DNA from: Aureococcus anophagefferens
Lineage: Eukaryota; Sar; Pelagophyceae; Pelagomonadales; Pelagomonadaceae
Assembly: GCF_000186865.1 (NCBI RefSeq)
Contig: NW_008705563.1
Location: 1,831,656-1,895,655, forward strand
Length of the DNA: 64,000 bases
Direction of reading: 5' to 3'
The notes under the pieces are model-generated. The model made no database searches and was not told the DNA's origin. It worked only from the letters and a program-made list of their open reading frames with translations. Positions 20,101 through 29,830 of the stretch are shown piece after piece. Both the position numbers and the translations under genes were made by a program. The stretch's first letter is position 1. Each line of letters starts with the position of its first letter.

Positions 20101-20880
20101 CTCGTGGCGCACGTGCGCGGCCCACGCGTGGACGATGGGCTTGAGGGTCGCGTCGTTCCAGCGGCCGTAGAGGCGCGCGGCGACCTTCTGGTTCCGCCGG
20201 CAGGCGGCGGCGTAGGACTCGAGGCGGCTCCGGAGCTGCGCGCAGACCTCGAACCACGGCGTCGCGGCGTTGAGCGCCGCGGCCGTCGTCCGCCCGCCGT
20301 TCGCCTCCATGTCCGGCAGGATCGTGCGCTCGTAGTCGCTGAAGACGCAGCGGAGCGTCGTCGCCGACAGGAGCTGCGTGAAGGACGAGAAGCGCCGGTA
20401 GAGGGTCGTCAGCTTCAGCAGGAGGTCGCCCGCGAGCGCGGCGACGACGGTGTGCGGCGCGTTGCTGTAGAACTCGTCGGGGTCCGTCTCGAGGAGCAGC
20501 GCCTCGCGGAGCCGCAGCTCGCCGTAGATCGCCAGGGAGTTGAAGGACTGGGTCTCGTTCTGCAGGCTCAGGTGCCACGCCGTGAGCTCGGACCGGCTCA
20601 ACAGCTCGAGCGCCGCCGCGGGCGCCCCGCCGCCGCGCAGGCCCGCCGTCGCGCCGTCGAAGGTCACGGACCGCAGGTCCGGCGTCTTGCCGCGGGACAA
20701 CACCGTGGCCGGCGACGTCATGCCGCCGAGCGCCGGCACCTCGGGCAGGTAGGGCTGGTAGGGGTCGTGGCTGCGGATCGACCGCAGCTTCGGCGGCGCG
20801 CCCTTCCACCGCTTCTTCTTGATCTTCGGCGCGTGCTTGAAATTGTCCAGGTCCATGCTGTCGGACGCATTGCGAGGCAT
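17131..20880 (-). CDS. Large protein with basic helical segments, unknown function
   Basis: Model: exon 1 20880-19495, intron (introner), exon 2 19294-17437, intron (introner, partly in an N gap), exon 3 about 17224-17131; about 1,110 residues. The N-terminus (MPRNASDSMDLDNFKHAPKI) leads into a helical region with WHLSLQNETQSFN, LLLKLTTLYRRFSSFTQLL and a Trp-spaced part (YGRWNDATLKPIVHAWAAH, KLYCWAWHCIA) reminiscent of SFI1-type helices. The centre is Ala/Asp low complexity. The C-terminal half has GFTQRQRELMELGIIGGKK, ELLIRRFG-like helices and ALQRACRAHATRRRHR, resembling an IQ/basic helix. A cytoskeletal or calmodulin-binding role is only a guess. The end (LRKAHGAGGEPG...LADS) lies after the gap. 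Confidence 0.7.
17225..17274. other. Assembly gap (50 N)
   Basis: A 50-base N run that swallows the left end of the family 1 introner ending at 17428. The repeated element probably caused the assembly break. A single N is also present at 17182. Confidence 0.95.
17237..17428 (-). mobile_element. Introner, family 1, left end lost in gap
   Basis: Visible from about 17275 (GTGTTCCGCGCGCGCG) to CCCGCCCTG at 17428. It has the shared core CGTCCAAAAATCAGCCGAAA and GAGCCTTTGAAG. The left coordinate is estimated from the 192-bp length of its relatives. The 8 bp beyond the right end (17429-17436) read GCATCTTC in the gene sense, again a GC donor. The matching copy on the other side is not visible. Confidence 0.75.
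19295..19486 (-). mobile_element. Introner, family 1 (192 bp)
   Basis: Core CGTCCAAACATCGGCCGAAA and GAGCCTTTGAAG, ends CTGGGCGGG / CCCGCCCCGG. Flanks GACCGCGC (19287-19294) and GGCCGCGC (19487-19494), one mismatch. In the sense of the host gene the intron is GC-AG (19494 to 19295) and excision joins ANLAFAA to ARSGGVRAT in frame. Its right end is more diverged than other copies. Confidence 0.88.
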
Positions 20881-20985
20881 CGCGCCGGCCGCGACCTAGA
20901 AGAAGAGACGCGCTGCGGGCTCCATTGCCGGTTTGGCTGCCCGAGACGGCTCCATCACATTCACCGTTGGCTTCGGAAGAAAACT

Positions 20986-23269
20986 ATGCGCGCTATGAGG
21001 AGCTCCATAATTGCGCTCCTCGTGGGGCGCGCCGCGGCATCGACGACCGTCAGCAGCATGACGAATACGTATGCTCTCGGCAGCTCCGAGTGCTACGCGC
21101 CGACGTCGGAGGGCGGCTGGGGCTACTGCGGCGCCCCGACGTGCAAGAACCAGTACATCACCTGCTCCGACGAGGGCGGCGGCCCCCCGACGGTCGACGG
21201 CGTCACCGGAGCGTACCGGTCCGATTACTCCAGCGACGGCTCGGATTGCACGAGCTTCCTCGACATGTCCGACTACACGGAGGAGACGGACTGGGCCTTC
21301 AAGGGCGCGTGCACGTCGGACTGCACGCAGCGCACGGACGGCGTCTGCGACGGCACGTTCTTGGAGCAGGTCATCCAGGGGCCGAGCATCAAATACGCGT
21401 TCTGCAACGACAAGTGGCTCCTCGTGCTGTCGTCCGGCGAGGGCGGCGTCTTCGAGCCGCACCTCAACAACGTGCCGAGCCCGTCCCGCGCGGCGTCCGG
21501 AGAGAGTTCCGGCTTGAGAAAAACACGTCGTCCCTCGCAGGCCCCTCGGCACGTCCGACGGGGTGACCTACTGCACGGGGGACCCGACGCGCACCATCGA
21601 CCGCTACTACAGCCTCCAGTACCCGCTCGACGTCGTCGACTTCAGCTCGGGCGTCTACACGAACAACGTCGACCTCTTCGACGGCACGTCGGGCAGCGAC
21701 GCTATTACCTACGCGTACAGCGACGGCACGGGCATCGGGACCTACGGCCTCCCCGACGGCGCGGGCGTCGGCATCACGGTCAACGGCATGCAGAACTGGG
21801 TCACGCAGAACAACCGCGGCGAGTGGAACCAGCCGACGTGCGAGGCGTCGCCCTGCAACCTCCACGTCGGCCAGGGCGCGGGCCAACCCCACGTCCACGG
21901 CGACCTCTTCAGCGACAGCCACCAGTGCCTGTACGGCACGTCGAATTACACGTCGACGGCGACGCACCCGCCCATCATCGGCTTCGGCGCCGACGGCCAC
22001 CTCATCTACGGCCGCTACCTCGGCGACGACGCGCCGGGCTTCGCGGCGCCGCTCCTCGACGAGTGCAGCGGCCACACGCACGACGAGTCGACGACCGACG
22101 AGTACGGCGTCGACCTCGGGGCGACGTACCACTACCACACGCAGATCTTCGACTACACCTGCGGCGCGGGCAACGACCGCTGCGACGACGGCGACGAGGT
22201 CGTCATCTCGACGACGGGCCCGCTCTTCTGCTTCCGCGCGGACCTGAGCCGGCAGGAGGGGTCGAGCGCGCTGCTCTCGTTCACGACGTCCGACGCCTAC
22301 CTGACCGCGAACGACATGACCTACGCCTGCTGCGACATGACGGACTACTACGTCATCACGGGCAACGAGTTCAACAACATGGCGTCGTTCTTCGACAGCG
22401 CGTCGACGTGCACGGTCGCGGCGCAGCCGGACAACGGCGCCTACGCGTCGGACTACTGCGAGACGGGCGACACGCTCTACAGCGGCAACGGCTGCCACGT
22501 GACCTGCGACTCGGGCTACGCGGCGTCGGGCATCACGCGCTGCGTCGAGGGCGCCTTCGTCGAGTACGCGACGTGCGTCGCGGACGCGACGCCGTCGGGC
22601 ATCCCGACGCCGGCCCCGACGGACCTCCCCGCGCCCGTGCCCACGCCCGCGCCCACGCATCCGCCCACGGTGGCCCTCGGCTCGCCGACGAAGCAGCCCG
22701 TCACGGGCGCGCCGTCCCTGACGCCGTCGACGGCCGCGCCGGTCTCCGTGCCGCCGCCGACGGCCGCGCCCGTCGTCCCGCCGACGCCGGCGCCGTCCGC
22801 GGCCGCGGACGTCGTCGCGGGCGAGATGACGGTGGAAGGCATGACCTACGAGGACGCCTCGGACAACGAGGCCGTCTTCGTCGCGGCCGTCGCGGACGCC
22901 GCGGCCGTCTCCGCGGACGCCGTCGCCGTCGCCATCGCGTCCGCGCGCCGCCGCCGCCTCACGGACACGCTGACGATATCCTACACCATCACGGTCGCGA
23001 GCGAGAGCGCGGCGACGGCGCTCGCCGCGGACCTCGGCGCGCTCGACACGTCGGACTTCGACGCCGCGATCCAGACGGCCGCCGCGAGCGTGGGCGTGTC
23101 CTCGGCGTTCTCGACCGCGGCGACGACGTCGGCGCCGGCGCCGTCGACGGGGAAGATGTCGCCGAGCGGCACCGTGACGCCCGACGACGACGGCACGGTG
23201 GACGCCGCCTCCGCGGCCGCGGCGGCGATCTGGGCGGCCGGCGCGGCCGCGGTCGGCCTGCTCCTCTAG
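20986..23269 (+). CDS. Secreted YHYH-domain protein with C-terminal anchor
   Basis: Exons 20986-21482 and 21541-23269 give 741 residues. A signal peptide (MRSSIIALLVGRAAAST) is followed by a Cys-containing region (CYAPTSEGGWGYC, CKNQYITC). The YHYH domain is marked by HVHGDLFS, PIIGFGADGHLIYG, CSGHTHDE and TYHYHTQIFDYTC. A CCP/sushi-like module follows (CETGDTLYSGNGCHVTCDSG...CVEGAFVEYATC), then a Pro/Thr-rich stalk, a segment with SARRRRLTDTLTISYTI typical of stramenopile surface proteins, and a hydrophobic tail (AAAAIWAAGAAAVGLLL) that could direct a GPI anchor. Probably a cell-surface protein; the ligand is unknown. Short divergent promoter with the preceding gene. Confidence 0.8.
21483..21540 (+). 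other. 58-nt GT-AG intron, possible degenerate family 3 introner
   Basis: Donor GTCCCGCG and acceptor CCCTCGCAG restore the frame between LNNVPSP and PLGTSDGVTYC. The base run right after the first 8 bases is CGGCGTCC, the same as family 3 starts, and the 8 bases after the acceptor (GCCCCTCG) resemble the first 8 with two mismatches. Confidence 0.7.
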
Positions 23270-23279
23270 GGGGGGCACC

Positions 23280-24152
23280 TTAGCATCTTTTGCGTTTTTC
23301 GCGCGCGCGGCGCGCGGCGTCGCCGAGGTAGCGGCACTCGTCGGCCGTGGGGAAGGCCGGCGCGCCGTCCCGCTCGCCGCCGAAGTAGCGCGCGGAGGAC
23401 CAGAGCGTCGCGGGAGCGGCGACGTCGTCGAGCGGCGGCGGCCGCTCGAAGATGGTCTCGTAGAGGACGCACGCGAGGAGCAGCGAGCCCCGCGGCGTCG
23501 GGTGGTAGCCGTCCTCCTGGAAGAGCGACCGCCAGAGCGCGGGCCGCTCGGCGCGGACGATCTCGAAGGCCGCCGCGCAGGGCGCGACGCGGGGCGCCGG
23601 CGCGCCCGCGGCCGCGAGCGCGGCCGCGTACGCACCGTAGCCCGCCTCGAGGTCGCGCGCGAACGCGTCGAGGCCGCCGACGTCGCCCTTGTGGGGCGCG
23701 TCGTAGGCGTAGGTCTCGAGGAGCACGGGCGTCGCGCCGCGCAGGAGCGGCGCGTAGTCCGCCGCGAGCGACGCGGCGCTCGCCGCCCGGGGCGCCGCGC
23801 GCGCGGGCGCCTGCGTCTGGTCCTGGAGCACGACGAAGTCCCAGCGCCTCGCGAGGAGCCGCCGCGCCGACCACGCGCCCGCGCGCAGCGGGCCGTAGAG
23901 GTGGGAGATGCCGTTGCCCCGGGCGAAGAGCGTCGGCAGGTCCGCGCCGCCGCGCATGCAGGAATCCTGGTGCAGGCGGCCGCCGTGCAGCGTCGCGAGG
24001 AGCCGCGGCAGGTCGTTGTAGTAGCAGATGCTGTTGCCGAGGAAGGCGACGCGCGGCCGGCCTCGGCGCCGCGACCACCAGGGCAGCAGGAACGTGACGA
24101 CGACGGCGGCGATCGAGACGGCCATGGCTGCTCGGCTGGGGTCGTCGAGCAT
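23280..24152 (-). CDS. SGNH-hydrolase-like protein with N-terminal membrane anchor
   Basis: 290 residues. A single hydrophobic segment (AVSIAAVVVTFLLPWW) followed by RRRGRPR suggests a type II anchor. VAFLGNSICYYNDLP resembles SGNH block I, with Asn-Ser in place of the usual Asp-Ser. Later blocks fit: DFVVLQDQTQ, PVLLETYAYD and, near the C-terminus, DGYHPTPRGSLLLACVLYE with the D-x-x-H catalytic pair. This suggests an esterase or acyl-modifying enzyme. The odd block I makes activity uncertain. Its stop is 11 bp from that of the YHYH gene. Confidence 0.7.
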   Translation of the reverse strand: MLDDPSRAAMAVSIAAVVVTFLLPWWSRRRGRPRVAFLGNSICYYNDLPRLLATLHGGRLHQDSCMRGGADLPTLFARGNGISHLYGPLRAGAWSARRLLARRWDFVVLQDQTQAPARAAPRAASAASLAADYAPLLRGATPVLLETYAYDAPHKGDVGGLDAFARDLEAGYGAYAAALAAAGAPAPRVAPCAAAFEIVRAERPALWRSLFQEDGYHPTPRGSLLLACVLYETIFERPPPLDDVAAPATLWSSARYFGGERDGAPAFPTADECRYLGDAARRAREKRKRC

Positions 24153-24397
24153 CGGCTAGTAGCAATCGAAATCGTCACGCTGTTGATCGCGCCTTGTAGT
24201 GTCGGAACTGGGACCGCGCGTTGCTGTTATTGATAACGATGCGGCTGCCGGCAGCCCGCATGCCGCAATCGGGACAGCTTCAACGTCTCCTCGGCGAGGT
24301 CAACGAGATTCGTTCACCTTGTCAAAGAGTCTCGGCGCGGCCGCCTTCTCGTCGTCCGTCGCGTCATAAAACGAGGCCTACGACGCGTTGCTCAACG

Positions 24398-26578
24398 ATG
24401 CCAAACGCATGGGCTAGATATCTCGCCTGCTGCGCGGTCGCTGCCGCAAGCGAGGTCGCTGCCGCAGCGCTGCCACCGGACTGGCTCGTCGCCACCGTCG
24501 ACGCGCCGGTGACCCTCGTCGAGCACGCGGACGGCACCATCTCGCTGACCAACGGGCTGCTCACGCGCACCTTCGCGCTGGCTCCCGGCTTCGGCACGGT
24601 CGCCTACGTCGCCGAGGCGACGGCCGCGCGACCGCGCGAGCACGTGCTGCGGAGCGTCGTCGCCGAGGCGACCGTCGTCCTCGACGGCGTCGCCTACGCG
24701 GTCGGCGGCCTGTCGCTGGAGCAGAACCACTCGGCGTACCTGCGGCGGCCGGTCAAGTACGCGGTGGACGCGGACGCGTTCGCGTACGTCTCGCACTCGA
24801 CGTCTTCGCCCGAGGCGCCCGTGCCCTGGGAGCACGGCCGCCGCCACGCGCCGAACGCGTCCTGGCCGCCCGAGGGCCTGCGCCTCGACGTCGCGTTCCG
24901 CGCGCCGGCGGGCGCGACGAGACACCGGAACGTCACCGTCTGGCTCCACTACGAGCTCTACGCGGGCGCGCCGCTGCTGGCCAAGTGGGCGAGCCTCGCG
25001 GTCGACGCCGGCGCGGCGGACGTCGTCGTGGACCGCGTCGACGTCGAGCTCCTGGCCGTGAACGCGCCCTTCGCCAAGGAGAACGTCGCGCGCCACCACG
25101 GGTCGACGGCCGGGCCCGCGGGGCGGCTCCACGCGGAGACGGACCAGCCGCACGGCACGCAGATCCTCTGGCAGGACGACGCCGCGTTCGCCGAGGCGGC
25201 GGACGCGGGCGCCGTCGAGCCCGTGCTCAACGCGACCTACGCGTCGGGCCCCGGCGTCCGCCTCGGCTCCGTCGACGCGTTCGCGAGCTTCCGCGTCTTC
25301 GAGATGACGCTCGACGGCTTCGACGTCGAGCGCGACCAGCTGGCGACGCACCAGATCGTGCGGCGCCTCGCGCCGTGGACGTCGGAGAACCCGATCTTCT
25401 TCCACCTGACGGACGCGTCGTCCGCGGGGTTCCGCCGCGCCGTGGACCAGATGGCCGACGTCGGCTTCGAGATGGTGATCTACAGCTTCGGCTCCGGCTT
25501 CCGACTCGAGACGCGGAACGAGACCTACCTGGCGTCCGTCGCCGCGGACGTCGCCTACGCCGCGGCGAAGGGCGTCGAGGTCGGCGGCTACGACCTGATC
25601 TGTCTCGACCGGGGCCACGGGGGCTACGGGGGCGACGTCGGCGACGAGTGGGCCCGCGTCAACGACGACGGGAGCCTCGGCGTCGACGCGTGCTTCGCGA
25701 GCGGCTGGGCCGACGAGCTCCGGTCCCTCGCGCTCGATTTCTTGGACGCCACGGGCCTCGCCATGCTCGAGACGGACGGCCCCTACGGCGGCGGCGAGTG
25801 CGCCGCGACGAACCACAGCCACCACCGCGGCCGGGAGGATTCCGTCTACATGCAGACGAAGATCCAGGCCGAGTTCTACACGGAACTGCGGCGGCGCGGG
25901 GTCTTCGTCAACCAGCCGGACGACTATTTCTACCAGGGCGGCCAGAAGACGGGCATGGGCTACGACGAGAACCAGTACTCGCTGCCCCGCTGGGAGGACC
26001 TGTCCGTGTCGCGGCAGTCCATGTTCGACGACACCTACGCACGCACGCCGACGCAGGGCTGGATGTTCGTGCCGCTGAACGAGTACCACGGTGGCGGCGA
26101 AAGCGCGGTCTTCGAGCCCCTCGCGGAAAACATCGACGACTACGAGTGGGCGCTGGCGCAGTACCTCGGCTACGGCGTCGCCGCGTGCTACCGCGGCGAC
26201 CGGCTCTTCGACTCGAACGAGACCAAGGCCGTCGTCGCGAAGTGGGTGGCCTTCTACAAGGCCCACCGCGAGATCCTCGTCTCGGACCTCGTCCACCTCC
26301 GGCGGCCGGACATGCAGGGCATCGACGCGATATTGCATGTCAACCCATTCGCGGCGTCGGGCGAAGTCGCGCTGGCGATGATCTTCAACCCGACGGACGC
26401 GCGGCAGGCGACGTCGCTCCGGCTGCCGCTCTACTACGCGGGCCTGACCACGTCGGCGACGCTCGCGGACTCGTCGGGCGCCGCGCGGACCGTCGCGCTC
26501 GACCGAAGCTACGCCGTCGACGTGGCCCTCGACATGGCGCCCCGCGCGGTCGAGTGGGTCGTCGTCACCGCGCCGTGA
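24398..26578 (+). CDS. Secreted glycosidase-like protein (alpha-galactosidase-type)
   Basis: 726 residues from ATG 24398. A signal peptide (YLACCAVAAASEVAAAA) precedes a beta-rich N-terminal domain (ISLTNGLLTRTF, HYELYAGAPLLAKW). The central part looks like a TIM barrel: FEMVIYSFGSGF, GVEVGGYDLICLDRG, LDATGLAMLETDGPYGG, VFVNQPDDYFYQGGQKTG, with Asp/Glu candidates in LETDG and NQPDD. A C-terminal beta domain closes the chain. The layout resembles GH36/GH27-type proteins, but no family-defining motif was certain. Several N-glycosylation sequons (NETY, NHSH) fit secretion. No intron. Bacterial-type origin is possible. The last codons are repeated downstream. Confidence 0.6.
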   Translation: MPNAWARYLACCAVAAASEVAAAALPPDWLVATVDAPVTLVEHADGTISLTNGLLTRTFALAPGFGTVAYVAEATAARPREHVLRSVVAEATVVLDGVAYAVGGLSLEQNHSAYLRRPVKYAVDADAFAYVSHSTSSPEAPVPWEHGRRHAPNASWPPEGLRLDVAFRAPAGATRHRNVTVWLHYELYAGAPLLAKWASLAVDAGAADVVVDRVDVELLAVNAPFAKENVARHHGSTAGPAGRLHAETDQPHGTQILWQDDAAFAEAADAGAVEPVLNATYASGPGVRLGSVDAFASFRVFEMTLDGFDVERDQLATHQIVRRLAPWTSENPIFFHLTDASSAGFRRAVDQMADVGFEMVIYSFGSGFRLETRNETYLASVAADVAYAAAKGVEVGGYDLICLDRGHGGYGGDVGDEWARVNDDGSLGVDACFASGWADELRSLALDFLDATGLAMLETDGPYGGGECAATNHSHHRGREDSVYMQTKIQAEFYTELRRRGVFVNQPDDYFYQGGQKTGMGYDENQYSLPRWEDLSVSRQSMFDDTYARTPTQGWMFVPLNEYHGGGESAVFEPLAENIDDYEWALAQYLGYGVAACYRGDRLFDSNETKAVVAKWVAFYKAHREILVSDLVHLRRPDMQGIDAILHVNPFAASGEVALAMIFNPTDARQATSLRLPLYYAGLTTSATLADSSGAARTVALDRSYAVDVALDMAPRAVEWVVVTAP

Positions 26579-26722
26579 TCTGTTTTTTCCTAACCCCGTT
26601 GTATGTCAAACGCGGTCGTCGTCACCGCGCCGTGATCTGTTTTTTTCCGAACCCCGCTGTATGTGAAACGCGGTCGTCGTCACCGCGCCGTGTTCCCCTA
26701 ACCCCGCTGTAGTTCAACGCGC
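26558..26722 (+). repeat. Tandem repeat of a gene 3' end, 57-58 bp x about 2.8
   Basis: The last codons and stop of the glycosidase-like gene (block GTCGTCGTCACCGCGCCGTG at 26558) recur at 26615 and 26673, each followed by T-runs, CTAACCCCG or GAACCCCG and a TGTA. The unit thus carries a stop codon and possible polyadenylation region three times. Confidence 0.85.
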
Positions 26723-26723
26723 C

Positions 26724-27266
26724 TTAGTCCCCGGCGCGCTCCTTCTCCATGCCCACCGCGAACGCGTCGAGCGTCCGTTTCAGGAGCGACCGGATGAAGC
26801 GCTGCGCGCGCGGGCCCTCGACGATGTCGGCGATGGCGCGCGGGATGCGGTAGGTGATGGCGACCTCGACGTCGCAGCCGTCACCCGCGTCGGCGAAGGA
26901 CGCGGCGCCGAAGTTGTGCGCGCCGGCGCGCGACTCCCATCGCAGGAGCCCGGGCGGCGCCTCCTCCAAATTCTGGGCCGTCCAGCCGACGCTGACGCCC
27001 TTGTAGCCCATGCGCCACTCGCTGCTGCGCGTCTCCTCGTCGAAGGTCACCTTCGAGAGCAGGGGGCACCACTCAGGCATGCGCGTCAAATCGCTGTAGG
27101 CCGCGTAGCATTGCTCCGTGGGCGCCGCGACGCGCACGGTGGCCGCGGTCCGGATCCAGCGCTCGGGCTTGGCGGTCTTCGGGGGCTTCGTGGCGATCGA
27201 GGGCCGCTCGCGCAGGGCGCCGGCGAGGCCCAGCAGGGCCCCGCAGAGGCACGCGACGCGGGCCAT
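26724..27266 (-). CDS. SRPBCC/START-like lipid-binding protein, targeted
   Basis: 180 residues from the ATG at 27266. A leader (ACLCGALLGLAGALRERPS) suggests a signal or plastid/mitochondrial targeting peptide. The rest fits the polyketide-cyclase/COQ10-like helix-grip fold: IRTAATVRVAAPTEQCYAAY, DLTRMPEWCPLLSKVTF, the central strands and a C-terminal helix (RFIRSLLKRTLDAFAVGM). Plastid proteins of this type bind hydrophobic ligands. Substrate not deducible. Shares a 190-bp divergent promoter with the MAP kinase. Confidence 0.75.
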   Translation of the reverse strand: MARVACLCGALLGLAGALRERPSIATKPPKTAKPERWIRTAATVRVAAPTEQCYAAYSDLTRMPEWCPLLSKVTFDEETRSSEWRMGYKGVSVGWTAQNLEEAPPGLLRWESRAGAHNFGAASFADAGDGCDVEVAITYRIPRAIADIVEGPRAQRFIRSLLKRTLDAFAVGMEKERAGD

Positions 27267-27456
27267 ACCGCAATGAGCTCGGTGGTGAGAGCTCGTCGCT
27301 TGGGCAACATCTCGGCAACGACATGGTGCGGCGTAAAGTAAATATCCGCCTCGTCCGCCCAAGCAGCCGATGCTGCCCCTTGTTTATGTCGCCATTCACG
27401 GTGTTTGATTTCGTGATAGCCGGCACCCGTAATCGCGAGGTCCACAGCGGGGCGCC

Positions 27457-29492
27457 ATGGCCCTGCTCCCACCGGACTCGACGCACCAGTTCACGGTGTC
27501 GAACACGGTCTTCGAGGTCCCCAAGCGCTACTCGCTGATCCGCAGCGTCGGGAACGGCAGCTACGGCGTCGTCATGTGCGTGCCGCCCCCCCCCGCCCGA
27601 CCGCCGGCTTCGCCCCCCCCCCCCGACTCCCCCGCCCGACCCCGCGACCCCCGCCGCAGCTCCGCCGTGGACAGCGACACGAAGTGCAAGGTGGCCATCA
27701 AGAAGATTCCGCGCGCGTTCGACGACGTCGTCGACGCGAAGCGGATATCAGGGCAGCAAAAGGGTGATTCAACGTCGCTTCAAAGCGAGTGTTCCGCGCG
27801 CGCGCGTTTCGGAAACAGCACCCACGCTTCGAGAGCGCTCCGAGAGATGATCGCTCGTCCAAAAATCAGCCGAAAAGAGCGGAAAACGACCGAGATAGGA
27901 GCCTTTGAAGTTGGGAATTTCGCACCCTTTTGCTGCCCAGGCGGATCCTGCGGGAGATCACGCTGCTGCGGCAGATGGACCACGAGAACATCGTGAACAT
28001 CATCAACATCCTGCCCCCCACCGACGGCGAGTGGACGGACCTCTACATCGTCTCCGAGCTCATGGAGACGGACCTGCACCGCATCATCTACTCGAAGCAG
28101 GCGCTGTCGACGGACCACTGCCAGTACTTCGTCTACCAGATCCTGCGGGCGCTCAAGTACATGCACAGCGCCAACGTCATGCACCGGGACCTGAAGCCGT
28201 CGAACCTGCTCCTGAACAGCAACTGCGACCTCAAGGTCTGCGACCTCGGCCTCGCGCGCGGCGTCGAGCCCGAGCAGCGGCCGGGCGACCTCACGGAGTA
28301 CGTCGTCACGCGGTGGTACCGCGCGCCGGAGATCATGCTCGCCTGCACGGAGTACGCCAAGGCCATCGACGTCTGGAGCACGGGCTGCATCTTCGCGGAG
28401 TTGCTGGAAAGGCAGGCCGTCTTCCCCGGCGACGACTACATCGACCAGATCCGCAAGATCATCGCGAAATTGGGCAAGCCCGGGGCGGCGGACTTGGACT
28501 TCGTGACGTCGGAGAAGGCGCGGCGCTTCATTTTGGACCTGCCGGAGACGCCCGGCGCGGACCCGGACCGCGTGACGGCCGCGTTCCGATCGGCGTTCCC
28601 GGGCTGCCCCGACGACGCGGCGCTGGACCTGCTGCGCCTCATGCTGGTGTTTAACCCGCGGAAGCGCGCGTCCGTCGAGGAGTCGCTGGCGCACCCCTTC
28701 ATGGCGTCGCTGCACATGGAGAGCGACGAGCCCTGCGCGGACTTTTCGGCCGTGCTCGACTTCGAGAAGCAGACGCTGGACCGCGACTCGCTGCGCCAGC
28801 TCGCCTGGGGCGAGATGCTCCACTACAACCCCCAATTGCGCCCGCCGCCGCCGCCCCAGCCCGCCGCGGAGCAGGCCGCGGCCGCCGCGGACGCGCGGCG
28901 CCGCGCGGCCGCGGCCGCCGCGGCCGCGAACCCCGCGGCGCCGGCGGCGCCGGGCGCATCGGGGCCCCGGGGCGTGCCCGCGGCCCAGCTCCTGGCCCAC
29001 CCGGGGGGCTTCCACATGGTCCCCGCGCCGCCGATGGCCATGCTGCCGGGCGGCGCGCCGATGGGCGCGGGCCAGCTCACCGCGGCGCAGCAGCAGCAGC
29101 TCATGGCGGCNNNNNNNNNNNNNNNNNNNNNNNNNNNNNNNNNNNNNNNNNNNNNNNNNNCCGCGGGGCTGTTGCCCCTCCAGGGCGTCACGCCGGCCCA
29201 GGTCGCCGCCATGACGCCCCAGCAGCAGCTCCAGCTCCAGCAGCAGATCATGATCCAGCAGTTCCAGATGCAGCAGCTCGCCGCGCACCAGCAGCAGCTC
29301 GCCGCGCAGCAGCAGAGCGCCGCGGCCGCGGCGGCGGCCGCGGGGACCCCGCTCCCGCCGGGCGCGCCGGGCGCCTTCCCCCCGCCCGGCCAGGCGCCGC
29401 CGGCCGCGGCCGCCGCGGCCCCGGGCCGCGCGCCGCCGCGCGGGCCGCCGACGTTCCCCCCGCAGCAGCCGCCCGGCCAACCGTCCCAATGA
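27457..29492 (+). CDS. TEY-type MAP kinase with Gln/Ala-rich tail
   Basis: Exons 27457-27575, 27660-27740 and 27941-29492, 583 codons including the N run. The kinase domain is complete: GNGSYGVV glycine loop, VAIKKI lysine, HRDLKPSNLLLN catalytic loop, activation lip DLTEYVVTRWYRAPE with the ERK-type TEY. The magnesium motif is DLG instead of the usual DFG. Intron 1 (GTGCGT...CGCAG) is pyrimidine-rich and ordinary; intron 2 is a family 1 introner with a GC donor. After the kinase (to about residue 355) comes a long Ala, Pro, Gln tail, broken by the N gap 29111-29160. It would phosphorylate Ser/Thr-Pro sites in a MAPK cascade. Opposite-strand and +1 frames are shadows. Confidence 0.93.
27749..27940 (+). 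mobile_element. Introner, family 1 (192 bp), in MAP kinase
   Basis: Ends CAGGGCAGCAAAAG and CTTTTGCTGCCCAG are perfect inverted repeats. Flanks GCGGATAT (27741-27748) and GCGGATCC (27941-27948). The GC-AG intron 27741-27940 splits the kinase between VVDAK and RILREITLL, a position where the kinase fold cannot carry an insertion, so splicing is required. Confidence 0.93.
29111..29160. other. Assembly gap (50 N)
   Basis: Interrupts the CAG-rich Gln tract of the MAP kinase tail. Frame is kept across the placeholder but the true length is unknown. Confidence 0.95.
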
Positions 29493-29527
29493 CCGGTTCG
29501 TCGGGCGCGCTGTTAGCGAAGTGCTCG

Positions 29528-29640
29528 CGCAGGGTAAGCCCATCTCTCACTCATAACTCCGAGTCGATTTGAAACCGCAGGGTAAGCCTAGCTCACTCAT
29601 AGCTCCGAGGCTACTCCTTGTCGATTTGAAACTGCAACTT
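29528..29640 (+). repeat. Imperfect tandem duplication downstream of MAP kinase
   Basis: CGCAGGGTAAGCC, CTCACTCATA, CTCCGAG and TCGATTTGAAAC occur in the same order twice (copies starting at 29528 and 29576). It lies in the 338-bp spacer between the MAP kinase stop and the next ATG, both on the + strand, so it may span terminator and promoter. Confidence 0.75.
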
Positions 29641-29830
29641 GACCTTCAACTTGAAGCGCCAACGGTGAAAAGGTCAGCCGTCTGAGCTCGGCAGCGCGGC
29701 GCGTAGCTGCGTGAGGCCCTCGCAACGGTTCGGACACGCAGCATCCTCGCAGCCTCGCGCAGCAGCGCCGTCCTCGAAATCCCTGTTGCGCGCAGCGATT
29801 TCTTTCTTGACGCCCGACGGTCCCCGCGCC

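Noticed and set aside
19393..23283. Single 1,296-residue + strand protein across 19.4-23.3 kb
   Set aside because: It runs antisense to the large minus-strand gene, then through the YHYH signal peptide and past an intron in the wrong frame. Only 20986-21482 of it is real.
27576..27659. MAP-kinase intron 1 as an introner
   Set aside because: It has a normal GTGCGT donor and C-rich tract but no target duplication and no similarity to the three families.
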